DNA of 64,000 nucleotides. Origin: Opisthorchis felineus. Taxonomy: Eukaryota; Platyhelminthes; Trematoda; Opisthorchiida; Opisthorchiidae. This document shows, in pieces, positions 23,693 through 33,569 of the stretch. The notes under the pieces were generated by a model. That model saw nothing but the letters and a program-made list of their open reading frames with translations. It did no database searches and was not told the origin of the DNA. The translations under genes were made by a program, and so were the position numbers. Location of the stretch: NCBI GenBank assembly GCA_004794785.1, contig SJOL01000954.1, positions 169,846 to 233,845 of the forward strand. The letters are read 5' to 3'. Within the stretch, counting starts at the first letter, position 1, and every line of letters starts with the position of its first letter.

Positions 23693-23890
23693 TGTTGACG
23701 CTGTTATCTCAGTGGTTAGAGCGCGAATTTACTAACCGGACGGTCCGTGGTTCGAACCCGACCTCCGCCTCTCGACTTCCCCTGTCTAGGCTAGGGCAAC
23801 TTGGCAGTACCCCAGCCCTCGTGCTTTCGGGTGGCATGGCAGTTAGGCACCGAAAGAGTGCTACAGCTGAGTGATGATCTCACTGTTATC
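23693..23890 (+). repeat. tRNA-derived SINE family 1
   Basis: A tRNA-like head carries an A-box-like CAGTGGTTAGAGCGC and a perfect B box GGTTCGAACCC. It is followed by a body (CTAGGGCAACTTGGCAGTA, CAGCCCTCGTGCTT, CACCGAAAGAGTG-TACAGCTGA) that recurs at 40.5 and 63.0 kb. The head does not fold into an obvious full tRNA acceptor stem, so it is a SINE and not a tRNA gene. Confidence 0.7.
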
Positions 23891-24256
23891 TCTTAACTCG
23901 CGAACTGTTCCACGTGATAATCAGCTTAGGCACGTCAGCCAGGCGTCAGTCGAATTGGTACATTGCATACCACCACTCACAGGTGCTAATTTAGAAATTT
24001 CTGGTGCATCGATTCCGCCGGTTATTTGAAATCAGTAGAACAGGTTATTAGTCCGGTTGTGAGGACAAATCACATTATTACCGTTCTCCTGAATGCTTCT
24101 GTCGAGCTATCCCATGGCTGAGATCAGAACATGGATCAATGGCATTTTTATTGCATCTCGTTGGATGCCTTTATCCTCCTAACCCCTAGCTAGTTTTGGA
24201 TCGGACTAGAACCAGAAGACTGCCACCGACACTGAATAACCGTCACGAATATACTG
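23891..24256. other. no gene; scattered B-type terminal motif
   Basis: GGTTATTAGTCCGGTTGT at about 24,046 resembles the subterminal GGTTATTAGTCGGTTGT at 22,313, hinting at another eroded transposon end. Confidence 0.35.
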
Positions 24257-24362
24257 CCCAGTAAACACGCCACCGGTGGCCAAGGGTGGCAAATAGGGGT
24301 GGCACGTTACGCTTGCCACCGGTGGCGCCACCGGTGGCTAAGGGTGGCCAAAGGTGGCACCC
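24257..24362 (+). repeat. left terminal inverted repeat and GGTGGC subterminal array of element A
   Basis: CCCAGTAAACAC at 24,257 is followed by three exact GCCACCGGTGGC palindromes (24,269, 24,315 and 24,327) and several AAGGGTGGC/GGGGTGGC half-sites within about 100 bp. The array is asymmetric: the right end has one palindrome. Confidence 0.75.
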
Positions 24363-24653
24363 CGAAAAAAATTCCGCCTAACTTTTTCTTGTTTTTTTCA
24401 AAACATTTTTAAAACCCCATGCAGTCGGACAAAGCTAACGGTTGCAGCCATAAATTTGTTGAGGCATATTCGCCGGCTAAATGACTGCTTCCCAGAGTAT
24501 TAGAGCTGACCACATAACCTCATCGCATGCGTATTATAACCGGATGCCATAGCTAATTACCAACCGCGTTGTGCTTTCAAAATCACGCTGCATGGTCAAA
24601 GGATAACGAGATAAGTGCAAAAATATAAATGTATTAGAAATAATGTAAGTTCA

Positions 24654-26049
24654 TCATTGATTGTCTTCGATGCGCCGCAAGGCGGCCCTCTCGCGTCGCA
24701 GTTTCCGGTTTCCAGGGATTCGATCAAAGGCTCCCTTGAACCAAGCCTGGATGGATTTCTCAATGAAATCCACTGCGACACTCGAGTGTGTGGCAACAGA
24801 GTAGATTGCATCTAAAGTGACAAGTGTCAATGTAAAACAGTTACCTCACCCTTTATGAGCCTTGGTAACTGTGTGCCTGATATAGGTCTTTTGTCTTCTC
24901 CCTTTAACCATGTCAGTTGCTCTGCGAACTCCGGAGCAAACAGGGCACGCAGCATGTTACTCACTGACAGACGGGGGTCAGAGCAGACCAGTCTTGAAAG
25001 AGAAAGGATCTATATTAATAAAGTGTGGACCAGGGTGAAAGTACTCACTGACTGTTCGCGAAATTCCGCGTCCAACAATCTGACCAGGAAGGCATCGAAA
25101 TCCTCCATTTTGGTCATTCTCTTTATCTCTTCAAGATTGCCCTTCCTTATTTGTGGTGTGGACGCACCAGAACTGAGGTGTTGCTCTAAATACCTCAGAC
25201 GCACATCCAGCTTTTCCAAGCGATCAGAGGTTTCTTCTAATATTCGAATAAGCAATAGAGTGACATCAACTCACTTCGGAAGGCCTCTGCTTTCACACAC
25301 TCGTCAAGCATTTCATCTAGATATGAATGGATGAAAATGATGGAAGCTTACCTCGAAACACAGCCAGCATGCGCGTTATTTTTTTCTTAGGGTAGTTAGG
25401 CACAGGTGACCTATCGGAATCGCTTGTTTCCTCGTCGGAGTCATTGGTGTGTTCAATGGTCCGCAGAGGTGGTGGCGATATAGCAGATGACCGATGGCCA
25501 TAAGTCGAACTACATTTAAAATATATAAGAAACTAAAATTATGGCCGCACTTACTCAACAGGTGATGATAAGATCCGCGGAGGGGTCAAGTAGGTGAACT
25601 TTTTCGAAGGTCTCCGGGGTGGGTGTTCCTCAACCGCTTCACCAGGTGACGAGTACTTCGGATTGCGTTTTCTGAAAAATGGACCGGTGATTACCAAAAA
25701 TTACCTCTCACGGACACCATAATGCAGCCGAAAGTAGGTTTGTGGCTCCGTGTCTGAAGTGCCGTCGCTGGAGTTTAGCACTGCACGGAACCGGACTGCC
25801 TCAGAGTAAGCACCTGAAGACGTGTTAAGGCTCAATTAGATTTTTTGGGTGGAGCGTACCAAACTTCTTAATGACTACAACGGAGCGCTTGATGCTGTTT
25901 GACGGCATGCCCTCTTTGTTTATTAGGGCGCATTCCAGTGCGTCGTAGTCATCAAAAGTGCGCCAACAAATGGTTCTTTCATCAAGAAACCACTCTTCAC
26001 ATCCAATCCCAAATTGTCCATCATCCAAGAACTTGAAAAGTACGTACAT
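24654..26049 (-). CDS. DUF4806-like transposon partner protein, element A (seven exons)
   Basis: Exons 26049-25860, 25813-25705, 25671-25555, 25509-25352, 25236-25049, 25009-24850 and 24811-24654 have gt...ag borders and join to 1,080 nt (359 aa plus stop). Introns are 33-115 nt. The N-terminal part (about 1-64, with DDYDALECALINKEGMPSNS) is a small globular region. The middle is acidic, Ser/Pro-rich and basic (DSDEETSDSDRSP, then PKKKITR, a possible nuclear signal). Next comes a coiled-coil-like RLEKLDVRLRYLEQHL, then a DUF4806-like domain (MEDFDAFLVRLLDAEFREQ, MLRALFAPEFAEQLTW, IEKSIQAWFKGAFDRI) ending in a basic tail (NRKLRRERAALRR). The biochemical role is unknown. An accessory DNA-binding role in transposition, like TnpA of En/Spm, is inference. 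It starts 80 bp after the transposase stop. Confidence 0.7.
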
Positions 26050-26129
26050 CTATAAGGGAGGCAGTTGCAAGAATAAACTTATATCCACAACAATTTTTTG
26101 CTGTTTAGAACCGCTGGTCAAGGTAAGTT

Positions 26130-28277
26130 TTATTTTTCAAAGGAATGTAACAGTGGGATATAAATAAATTCATCATTAGCAGGAAGCGCGAAACACTTAC
26201 AAGTAATGCGACTTAAAGGCTGAATGAAGACACGTTCATTCAGACGACTAGCACGGAAAATAAGAATTTCAGGAGACTGTAAGGGAAATGTAAAAAAAGG
26301 ACGAACAAGATCAAACCTTCTAAAGTGGAAATGGAGGGCTGTAAGTCTTACAACAACACACGGGTGGTTGTCAACAAGAACTGCATTGTCTCGTGTAGAG
26401 CAAGAGATAAAAAACGATCGGAAAAGTAAACCGTCGGATGGAACGGGTGCACCTCCCCCACAGTCATCTGTCAGCAAACAGTCCAGCGTGTCAGCAGAAG
26501 CTGATGCTGACCGTTCAGCAATACGTCGTTGTATTTGAACGGCAGGATTACGCGGCCCGGAAACATCCTTCCTCAGTTTACCTAAAAATGATTCAAAGGG
26601 AAACGCGGAAAACCGATCCAAGGGTCCATGTACCCTCACATCATCCGCCAAATGGACCAAGCTATGTACGTTGTACGTGACAGCCCGCGGCCCATATATA
26701 TCGGAAAAGTTCTGTACAAATACGCGGGTTACGCTCTGAGCAAAGTCAGCATAATCAACGTGGAAAATTGGGTGGGAAAATAAATACACAGCAATAAACA
26801 AATCGAGAAAATTTCTGTAAACATCGGTATCAATCAAACCCGCAAGTACAACGGGCCCTAAGTAAAGTAAAAACTGTCGAAACTCCGTGGCTTTCCACAG
26901 CCCACTGTCCTCGAGAGGACGGCAATGACGTTGGAACTCGCTGGGGGTGTGACTGTGTACACATGAAATGCGCCGGTTAATTTCCGTCCTAAGCGTTTGC
27001 GACAATCTGTAAGGACGACGCGCTTGTCCCCCAACCCAAAAATCCAGCAAATTCTTTGTGACGCCTAGGCAAACCAAGTGCATGTAATCAAGGGGGAATG
27101 ACTTGATCATGTCTATTGGTAGCCGCTCAAATGGGGAGACACCGATATGGTGTCTAGCATTGGATCTTGAACGGAAGTCGGCGTCTGTCCTCAAACGGGC
27201 GTCCAGTTGTGGAAAAGTCATCCTTCTTTCAAGCCGGACTCCATGAACGACACACCTATCACATCCGTAATAACCGGCGTGCCCTTTGATTTGCTTGACG
27301 AACGACCTGGCTGGTTTGTCGCAAACGATACGTGACAGATGAACAGGCACACATTGTACATCATTTGGAGGGGTAAAACCACTATCCAAAACCAACTGCA
27401 GTTCACTTATCGTGTCTTGCAGATAAGCTTCGACGTCCAGCGGTTTCGAAACACCCCAAAAGACACCAACTACGAATGGCCTCGTTCCCGCTAAGTCCGA
27501 TGCAGTTGCGAGAATTGGCCAAATCTGTTTCCGCGACGACCCGTGTAAACTGACGCCATCGATGTTAAGCACAACGTTGAGCCGTCTTAACTCACCACGC
27601 ATGTTAGCTGTCAACCAGGCTTTGCGCAAACCCTTTTGCAATCCAACGTGGACGTAAACACCTCCGGCAATATCTTTAGATGTCGTCATTCTTGGTGTGC
27701 ACAGCAGAGTTCTTGGGTCCTTCGGCAAATCAGGATGGTGCCGACGCAGAACGAACAGCAACATACGCTTGTACTTGAGGGACACCGGCAGATGCGCCAG
27801 GGCATAGCGCATGTCCTCCACGATAGAAAGTGTACGAGGTGTTTGGTAATGTTGCTCCCAGAACGGAATTACTGCGCCTTAAAAGGAGATATATAGCTAG
27901 ATACCCTCCAAATTACTACCTACGTGGTGTTGGGTTGGGGTTCTCTGAGGCCAGATCTGCGGCCGACAGCGTAGGTTCCATTGCTGTGGAAAGTGCAGTA
28001 ACATCTAAAATGTTTCAAGAGTGCGAGCATATTGTCAACCCACTATTGATTTTAATTTACCATACTGCGTTGGAGGAGAGCTTATACTTCCTGTAGTTCC
28101 CGAAATATTACACCCGTATCGGTGCTCCCACATATTGCCGCGTTCACACAGTAAACAGACTCGAGAAGAAAGTTCACGCTTTCTGAAACGATAGCGCCTT
28201 TGCCTCTCAGCTGCACTGCGTCCATAATTCTAAGAATGATTTAATTAATCAGAAACCGTTACCTGACTGCGGTACAT
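26130..28277 (-). CDS. CACTA/EnSpm-like transposase, element A (four exons, intact)
   Basis: Exons 28277-28263, 28229-28061, 28004-27924 and 27877-26130 join to 2,013 nt, 670 aa plus stop, with gt/ag borders and matching phases. The N-terminus has NYGRSAAERQRRYRFRKRE (basic) and a C-x2-C...H...C cluster. The core has NIDGV (about 193-197), an ICDKPARSFV...C-x2-C segment (about 273-297), FPLDYMHLVCLGV (about 349-361), KATEFRQFLLYLGP, VHSLVHLADDV (about 492-502) and FSAFPFE (about 511-517). The last blocks resemble DUF4218 of En/Spm transposases. Catalytic roles for the Asp of NIDG and PLDYMH and the Glu of FPFE are inference. The last exon alone is 582 codons with no stop, which argues for recent activity. 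Confidence 0.75.
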
Positions 28278-28554
28278 TTCGGTTACACTTATTGACGACG
28301 GTCCAAAAATTCGACCAAATGCAGCAACGAGCGAGCGGAAAATGACTCAGCTAGCGAGAACCGGAATTAGCGCAATAAACGACATGTTTAATCGACCGTG
28401 CATTAAAACAAAACGGTTTCAAAAATGACTTTTTACGTAGTTATCCAATATCCCATTCGTTCTGTTTTCCTGAATTTTAGAAGGTATTTATGCAAAAATT
28501 ACTGTGTTAGGATTGTATGCACGACGGCAGTCAGTGGTAATAACGTTACAAAAT

Positions 28555-28594
28555 TTAGCCACATTTGGCCACCGGTGGCCATGTGTTTACTGGG
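28555..28594 (-). repeat. right terminal inverted repeat of element A
   Basis: Read inward on the minus strand: CCCAGTAAACACATGGCCAC, then CGGTGGCCAAATGTGGC. It aligns with the left end for about 38 bp with a two-base insertion. Confidence 0.75.
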
Positions 28595-28599
28595 TGGAT

Positions 28600-31584
28600 C
28601 TTAGGATGGTGTGGAGCTTTGTGTGCACTGCGGCCCATTGAGCTACACTGGGGACATCCTTGCGACATCCGCAGGGTCTCACACCAGTTTGGTCGATGGT
28701 GAGAGATCGGATGAACACAGTCTCCTGGGAGTCCAGGTTGGGGGTTGGAACATATGTAGCGACTTGTTCTGTGAAAACTGAAATGCACTTGCATTTCCCG
28801 CCAAACACCTCTGCTTTGCGGTTAGGCTTTTGAGCCAAAGACTTTGATTGAGGACCCTAATTGTACTCCTGCGCCCTGGCAGTATCCCAACCCACGTACG
28901 ACGATGAATTGCACACATACAGATAAATTCATGCCACATCGGCCTTCGCTTGGCGCCACCAGCCGGGTCGCCTTACTTGCTGCATACACCAGAGCGGGTA
29001 GGTGAAAACAGGCTACAGCTAACGCCATTCTTCTTTCTCTTTCACATATCTTTCCCCCCTCTCCCCACCCCATTTAATAACTCTCCCCTTGCAGGCCCAA
29101 CAGTTAGGACTGATGACTCTGTTCGTCTTGCATCAGTTTTGTGTGCAGCATCTGCTCGTCACATGGCGCCAACATCCTCAGGTATCTCCTGAGGAACACA
29201 TTTGTGGATTCCGACCACGCACTCGTCCGGAGTCGGTTCTCCCTACGTTTTCCAGGGCCGCGTAAGGTGCAAACAAATCGCTTGTCAACTGAGACTGGCA
29301 GATCCGGATATTACACGAACTCACCAGAATCGTCTTCTAGGGTTTCTTCCAAAGGTTCCACCATCAGATGCGAACTCACACTGGGACGTGATTTGTACCT
29401 CTTTGCATGGTCCTGGGAAGCTCACCTGTGGCACGGCACCACCAGGCTCACTCAAGCACTGGATATCAGGCCGAACGGTGGTACTCCGTAAATATCGGAG
29501 AAATATCCCAGCCGGCCCCAAACATAACTTAATGCGACCAATTATCAGACGCCAAGTGAAGGCGAGCGTGCAAGCCGACCGTGAAGTGTGGTGGACACAG
29601 AAAGCGAAGGAAATGGAAGAGGCTCAGAAAGCCGGTAATGCCAGAAGATTGTTTCAGTTGACCCGTGCGACCGGTCCCAGGAAACCACCTGTGAGCGAAA
29701 CCATCAAGGATCGGAATGGAGAGACCATCTTGAATAAAGAAAAAGGCCTCAACAGTTGGACCGAATACTTCGAACAACAATTGTCGTGGCCACCAGCTGC
29801 CACTCATCTGGAGCCCACAGTTGACCTAGAACCCTGGACGGTGAACATGGAACCACCTATGGCCTCGAAGGTTTACGACTGCATATGTTCTCTCAAGCGC
29901 CACCGAGCTTCTGGTCCGGATGACCTCCCACCCACATTGTTCAAAGATGGGGGTGAAGTCCTCAGTCAGTGCTTGTCTGATCTGTTTGCTTGTATTTGTG
30001 AAAAGGAATCTGTCCCAGACAACTGGGGAGAGTCGGTGACAGTGCCCATTTTCGAAAAAGGGGCTCGCAGTGAGTGTGGTAACCACAGGGGGGTCAGCTT
30101 GACCCCTGTCGTAACAAGACTGTTGGTGTCACTGGTGCTTCGTCGCCTTACGGTGGCTCGTGAAACACTGACTCGAGAGCAGCAAGCGGGATTCCGGCCT
30201 GGTAGGGGTTGCATTGACCAAATCTTCACACTTCGTTAAGTGCTAGAACAACGCTGTTCGTACTAACGACCCACAATTCTAGTATTCCTGGATTTCCAAG
30301 GCACATTTGACTCGGTTGACCGGCCTGCTCTCCTTGACACTCTTGCCCTTCAAGGAATGCCCCGGAAGTTTGTGAACATAATACGTGCTTTGTATTCCCA
30401 GACTTCCGGACGTGTGAGAGTATACAGAAAGCTCTCGAAAAGCTTCCGTACACAAAGCGGTGTTCGTCAGGGATACCCACTCTCCATTCCTGTTTAATTT
30501 CATGATCGAGGAGATAATGAGAAGGTTTTGAGAACCCCGATGTTCAAATAGCCTGCGACGAAAACCTTTTCGATGTGGAATACACAGACGACATTGTTCT
30601 CGTCTTCGAAGAGGGGAAGATGGCGCAGGTGTTTTTTGGATGGACTGACCAAAGTCGTTTGGTATGCACTTTGCACCCACAGTGTAAGATCATGCTGGTG
30701 GACATGCAGTCACTGGACAGGCCACTTACAACCCAGGGAGGGGCACTCGAAGTTGTAGAGCGTTTTGCGTACCTTGGAAGTTCTCTTAGGTCCGATTGTA
30801 ATGTGACAGATGAGGTCAATGCGTTCAAGTTCGGGATGCGTTTGCCAATTTGAAATCTATGGCGTCAAAGTTGTATATCCTTGGATCTCAAGAAACGTGT
30901 GTACCAAGCTACAGTGCGGGCTGTTTTGTTGTATGGCTGTGAGAATTGGCCTGTTCGAGTAGCGGAGCTGAGACGTCTTCAGATGTTTGACAATCGTTGT
31001 CTCAGAACCATACCTCATGTGGGTTGGTGTTGGCTAGTCCGTGACGATGCAATTAGAAGGAGCGTTTTTGGTTGTGCGACGGGAACTTTTATTGAAGAAT
31101 GTGTCCATCACCAGTAGTTGCGTTGGTTAGGCCATGTATTGTGCATGCCGAACCATCGTTTGCCAGAGAGAGTGCTGTTGTCCATGTCCACTTCAGAGTG
31201 GCGGGAGCAGAAAGGTGGCGAACCCTTGACCTGGCAGAGCGGTGTGCAAGAGATTACGAAACTTTTGGGTGGCATCTGTGATACTCGCCTTCCAGGATTG
31301 GGACCGCGTAATCCCCATTGCCCCCGGTTGGAGACACTACAAGATATGGCTGCTAATCGAGGTCAGTGGCGTTCTTGTTGTCAGTTTCTATCCGGATTGC
31401 CTGAATGGGTGTCTGAAGGTGTAGGCACCTCAGAATGACTTTTTTATCTAGCACTAAGTCTCTTCCCTATCCTCCTTTGTTCTTTTCTTCACAATAAGGC
31501 TTTCAACTAAATCATTGTTATATGGCAGCGAAGGTCAGTGTTGAACACTGACGTCGTGCTGTCCATGATGAGGATGATGATGAG
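28600..31584 (+). pseudogene. RTE-like LINE, subfamily I, long copy
   Basis: Leader at 28.6-29.1 kb, then an endonuclease end, a pre-RT region (VWWTQKAKEMEEAQKAGNAR), and RT with ASGPDDLPPTLFKDGGE, DNWGESVTVPIFEKGARSE, REQQAGFRPGRGCIDQIF, FLDFQGTFDSVDRPAL, SGVRQGYPLSPFLFNF and the catalytic block as EYTDDIVLVF. The C-terminal domain has [20 protein letters not shown] and [19 protein letters not shown]. It ends in a short GAT-rich tail at about 31,562-31,584, typical of RTE. Breaks include a stop at about 30,238, frame changes near 30.5, 30.85 and 31.1 kb, and YTDD for YADD. Inactive. Confidence 0.85.
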
Positions 31585-32600
31585 TTACGGTTGATAGCTT
31601 CCAAGTAACTCGACGTGAGCTGTTTTGCTGGAGGTTCGTACTGAGGCGGAACAGGCGATGATCAGCACACAACTGAGGAAGTTGCTGCCCGTTATCCGTC
31701 TCGACTCCAAATCTACCACCTAACTGTGCTTCTTTCGGACTTAGTCGTCCGACTTGGGCCTTCATATCACCCGCCGGGACTGCTATATCCGTCCTTGCTG
31801 ACCGAAGAATTCATGACAGATCTTGATAAAGCCCGTCCTTCTCAGTCTCAGAACTGTAGTCTGTTGGGGCGTATGCTACTACGACAATAAACACCATTTG
31901 GCGCATCGACGTGCATGGATCTTAATGGAGCCCGTCTGCCGCGCAGCGCAAAGACGACTGTTTACTGGAATCCACTCCAGTGAGCTTTTTTGAGTCTTAG
32001 GGCGGAGTGCAACTTCCAAATCGCAGATACCACCAGCCATTGTGTGGGGGCTACCAGACACGCGAAGGTTGAAATGTGAAACATCTGAGCTCGTCCTAAG
32101 TGGCTTGGAGTGCACGATCGAGGTATGTATGTATGTATGCATGTTTCGCAAATGCAGCATTCATCGGCAGTGAAGGAAAGCAAGGTCTAAGCTAGAGATG
32201 CCTGTTGACCAATTTGACATATAGTACACACATTGAAGACTGCAGCGTGGATCGGATCTTTCGAGGTTAGGAAAAAATTATTTTGTTTTTCTGTGGGCGA
32301 CGGTTTAGACACTGAACAATGGGTAGGGGGCTGGTAGATGTGTTGATCACACTGCACTGTTCGATTTTTGGAGAGGAGTGTGGTGGAAGGCCGGTGAGCG
32401 AAGTGCTGCAAGAGCTAGTGATACCCCCGGTTGTCTAGGCATATGAAGGAGGTTTGGTTGAGGTACCGCACCTTTATTCCTCGACTCACAAACGTGACCA
32501 ACAATGCAGTGGGAGGATTTAGGATTTTATTCGGAGACCCTGCCCCTAACCTCTGACTCAAACTGAAATCCGATTAGCCAGCGGGCTTTGGAGCAGGTAG
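31585..32600 (-). pseudogene. RTE-like LINE, subfamily II, 5' fragment (inverted)
   Basis: The minus strand from 32,600 carries the same leader as 33,575-33,960 (GTTTGGTTGAGGTACC and TTTTATTCGG-GA-CTGCCCCTA blocks). It continues into CQIQQASLA-like and endonuclease residues (LRVSGSPHTMAGGICDLEVA, LEWIPVNSRLCAARQTGSIK, DMKAQVGRLSPKEAQLGGRF, LPQLCADHRLFRLSTNLQQ). It stops at 31,585, exactly where the tail of the preceding plus-strand RTE ends. Confidence 0.75.
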
Positions 32601-33084
32601 TGTGATGCACTTTCTTGATTTTAAGGTCCTTATGCCTTTTAGTGAAAAAGTGAGATATGCTTGTTCTGCGTAAACCTGAAGAACAATTAAATGCGGCAAC
32701 CTGCAACTATATGATGGGAGTCCACACGCACTTCAGAAGGGGCAAAGAGCAGTGATCATTTTTTGCAATCGGTAACCGATACAACGTGGTCTGTTTGTGC
32801 TAACTTACTGGTGAATACCAAGTACTCAGACTATTTCCACTTCCCGAAATGGGTACTATAAAGAAATAGTCTGTGATCGAGGCTTCCCGGTACACTCATC
32901 GACCCACACGTCCGCCGGTCAACAGCATCTTACCCGGAGTTCTTTCGAAGTCACGGGCCAAGTTTGCCGTCCTTGGTTTACAGTCGGTTTGAAATTAAGG
33001 TTTATCCAAACCTTTATGGCACCAACACTTTCTCTGTTCACGTCACTTCTTTGGGTAGTTCCTTTTCTACACTAACACAGTTGT
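32601..33084. other. no recognisable gene
   Basis: Short spacer without motif-bearing ORFs. Confidence 0.4.
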
Positions 33085-33240
33085 CCCGATTAGCCCACAC
33101 CAAGGCGAGGAGGGACTGGACTCCAGTTTTACTTCTATCACAGTCCATCTGCAGTGCACACCCTTGGCTGTGTCGGGATTTGAATCCGGAGCACCCGACA
33201 TACGAGGCGAGCGTGTTGCCCCCACTTCATCTGCACAAAG
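33085..33240 (-). repeat. tRNA-derived SINE family 2
   Basis: On the minus strand: an A-box-like GTGGGGGCAACACGCTCGCC, then 30 bp on a B-box-like GGATTCAAATCCC, then a body that shares CCAGTCC...TCGCCTTGGTGTG with 42,750-42,915 (same strand). The pattern is a tRNA-related SINE with an internal pol III promoter. Confidence 0.5.
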
Positions 33241-33569
33241 TTGATACAAATCGTACAAATCCCGCAACGAAATGAACTAACTGATGGTTTGTCAGTGCAG
33301 TCAAGCTGTCAGCCACCAGCTTCCTTCTCTCGCTTTGGTGAAAACGTCCACTACAAGAGCAGAAGGTGAAATTCCTTCAACATAGACTACGTGAGTAGCA
33401 AGTCTTGTGGAGTTACTTTGGAAGTAGTACGGGGAACGATGAAACCTCACAATATACCCCAGCGCAGCTGCACTAGGAGTGAGACAGTAATGCCTTACTC
33501 CCTGCGTCCTCTGGCCAGGCCGCCCCCTGCAGCCAAGTGAGTCCGGCCATTGGGTCATTGGCTCCGGGA
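33241..33569. other. no recognisable gene
   Basis: Spacer before the long RTE copy. No motif-bearing ORF was seen. Confidence 0.35.

Larger units (their letters stand above)
24257..28594 (-). mobile_element. CACTA/EnSpm-like DNA transposon, element A (apparently intact)
   Basis: 4,338 bp bounded by inverted CCCAGTAAACAC...GTTTACTGGG ends, each followed inward by a GCCACCGGTGGC palindrome. The flanks are TG on both sides, a possible 2-bp target-site duplication. It holds two minus-strand multi-exon genes, a transposase and a DUF4806-like protein, both with open frames across all exons. Class (CMC/CACTA-like) is inferred from the DUF4218-like C-terminal half of the transposase and the two-gene layout. 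The exact superfamily needs a profile search. Confidence 0.75.

Noticed and set aside
23700..23775. possible functional tRNA gene
   Set aside because: A and B boxes are good but no full cloverleaf with paired acceptor stem could be drawn, and the downstream body recurs at other sites. It is a SINE head.
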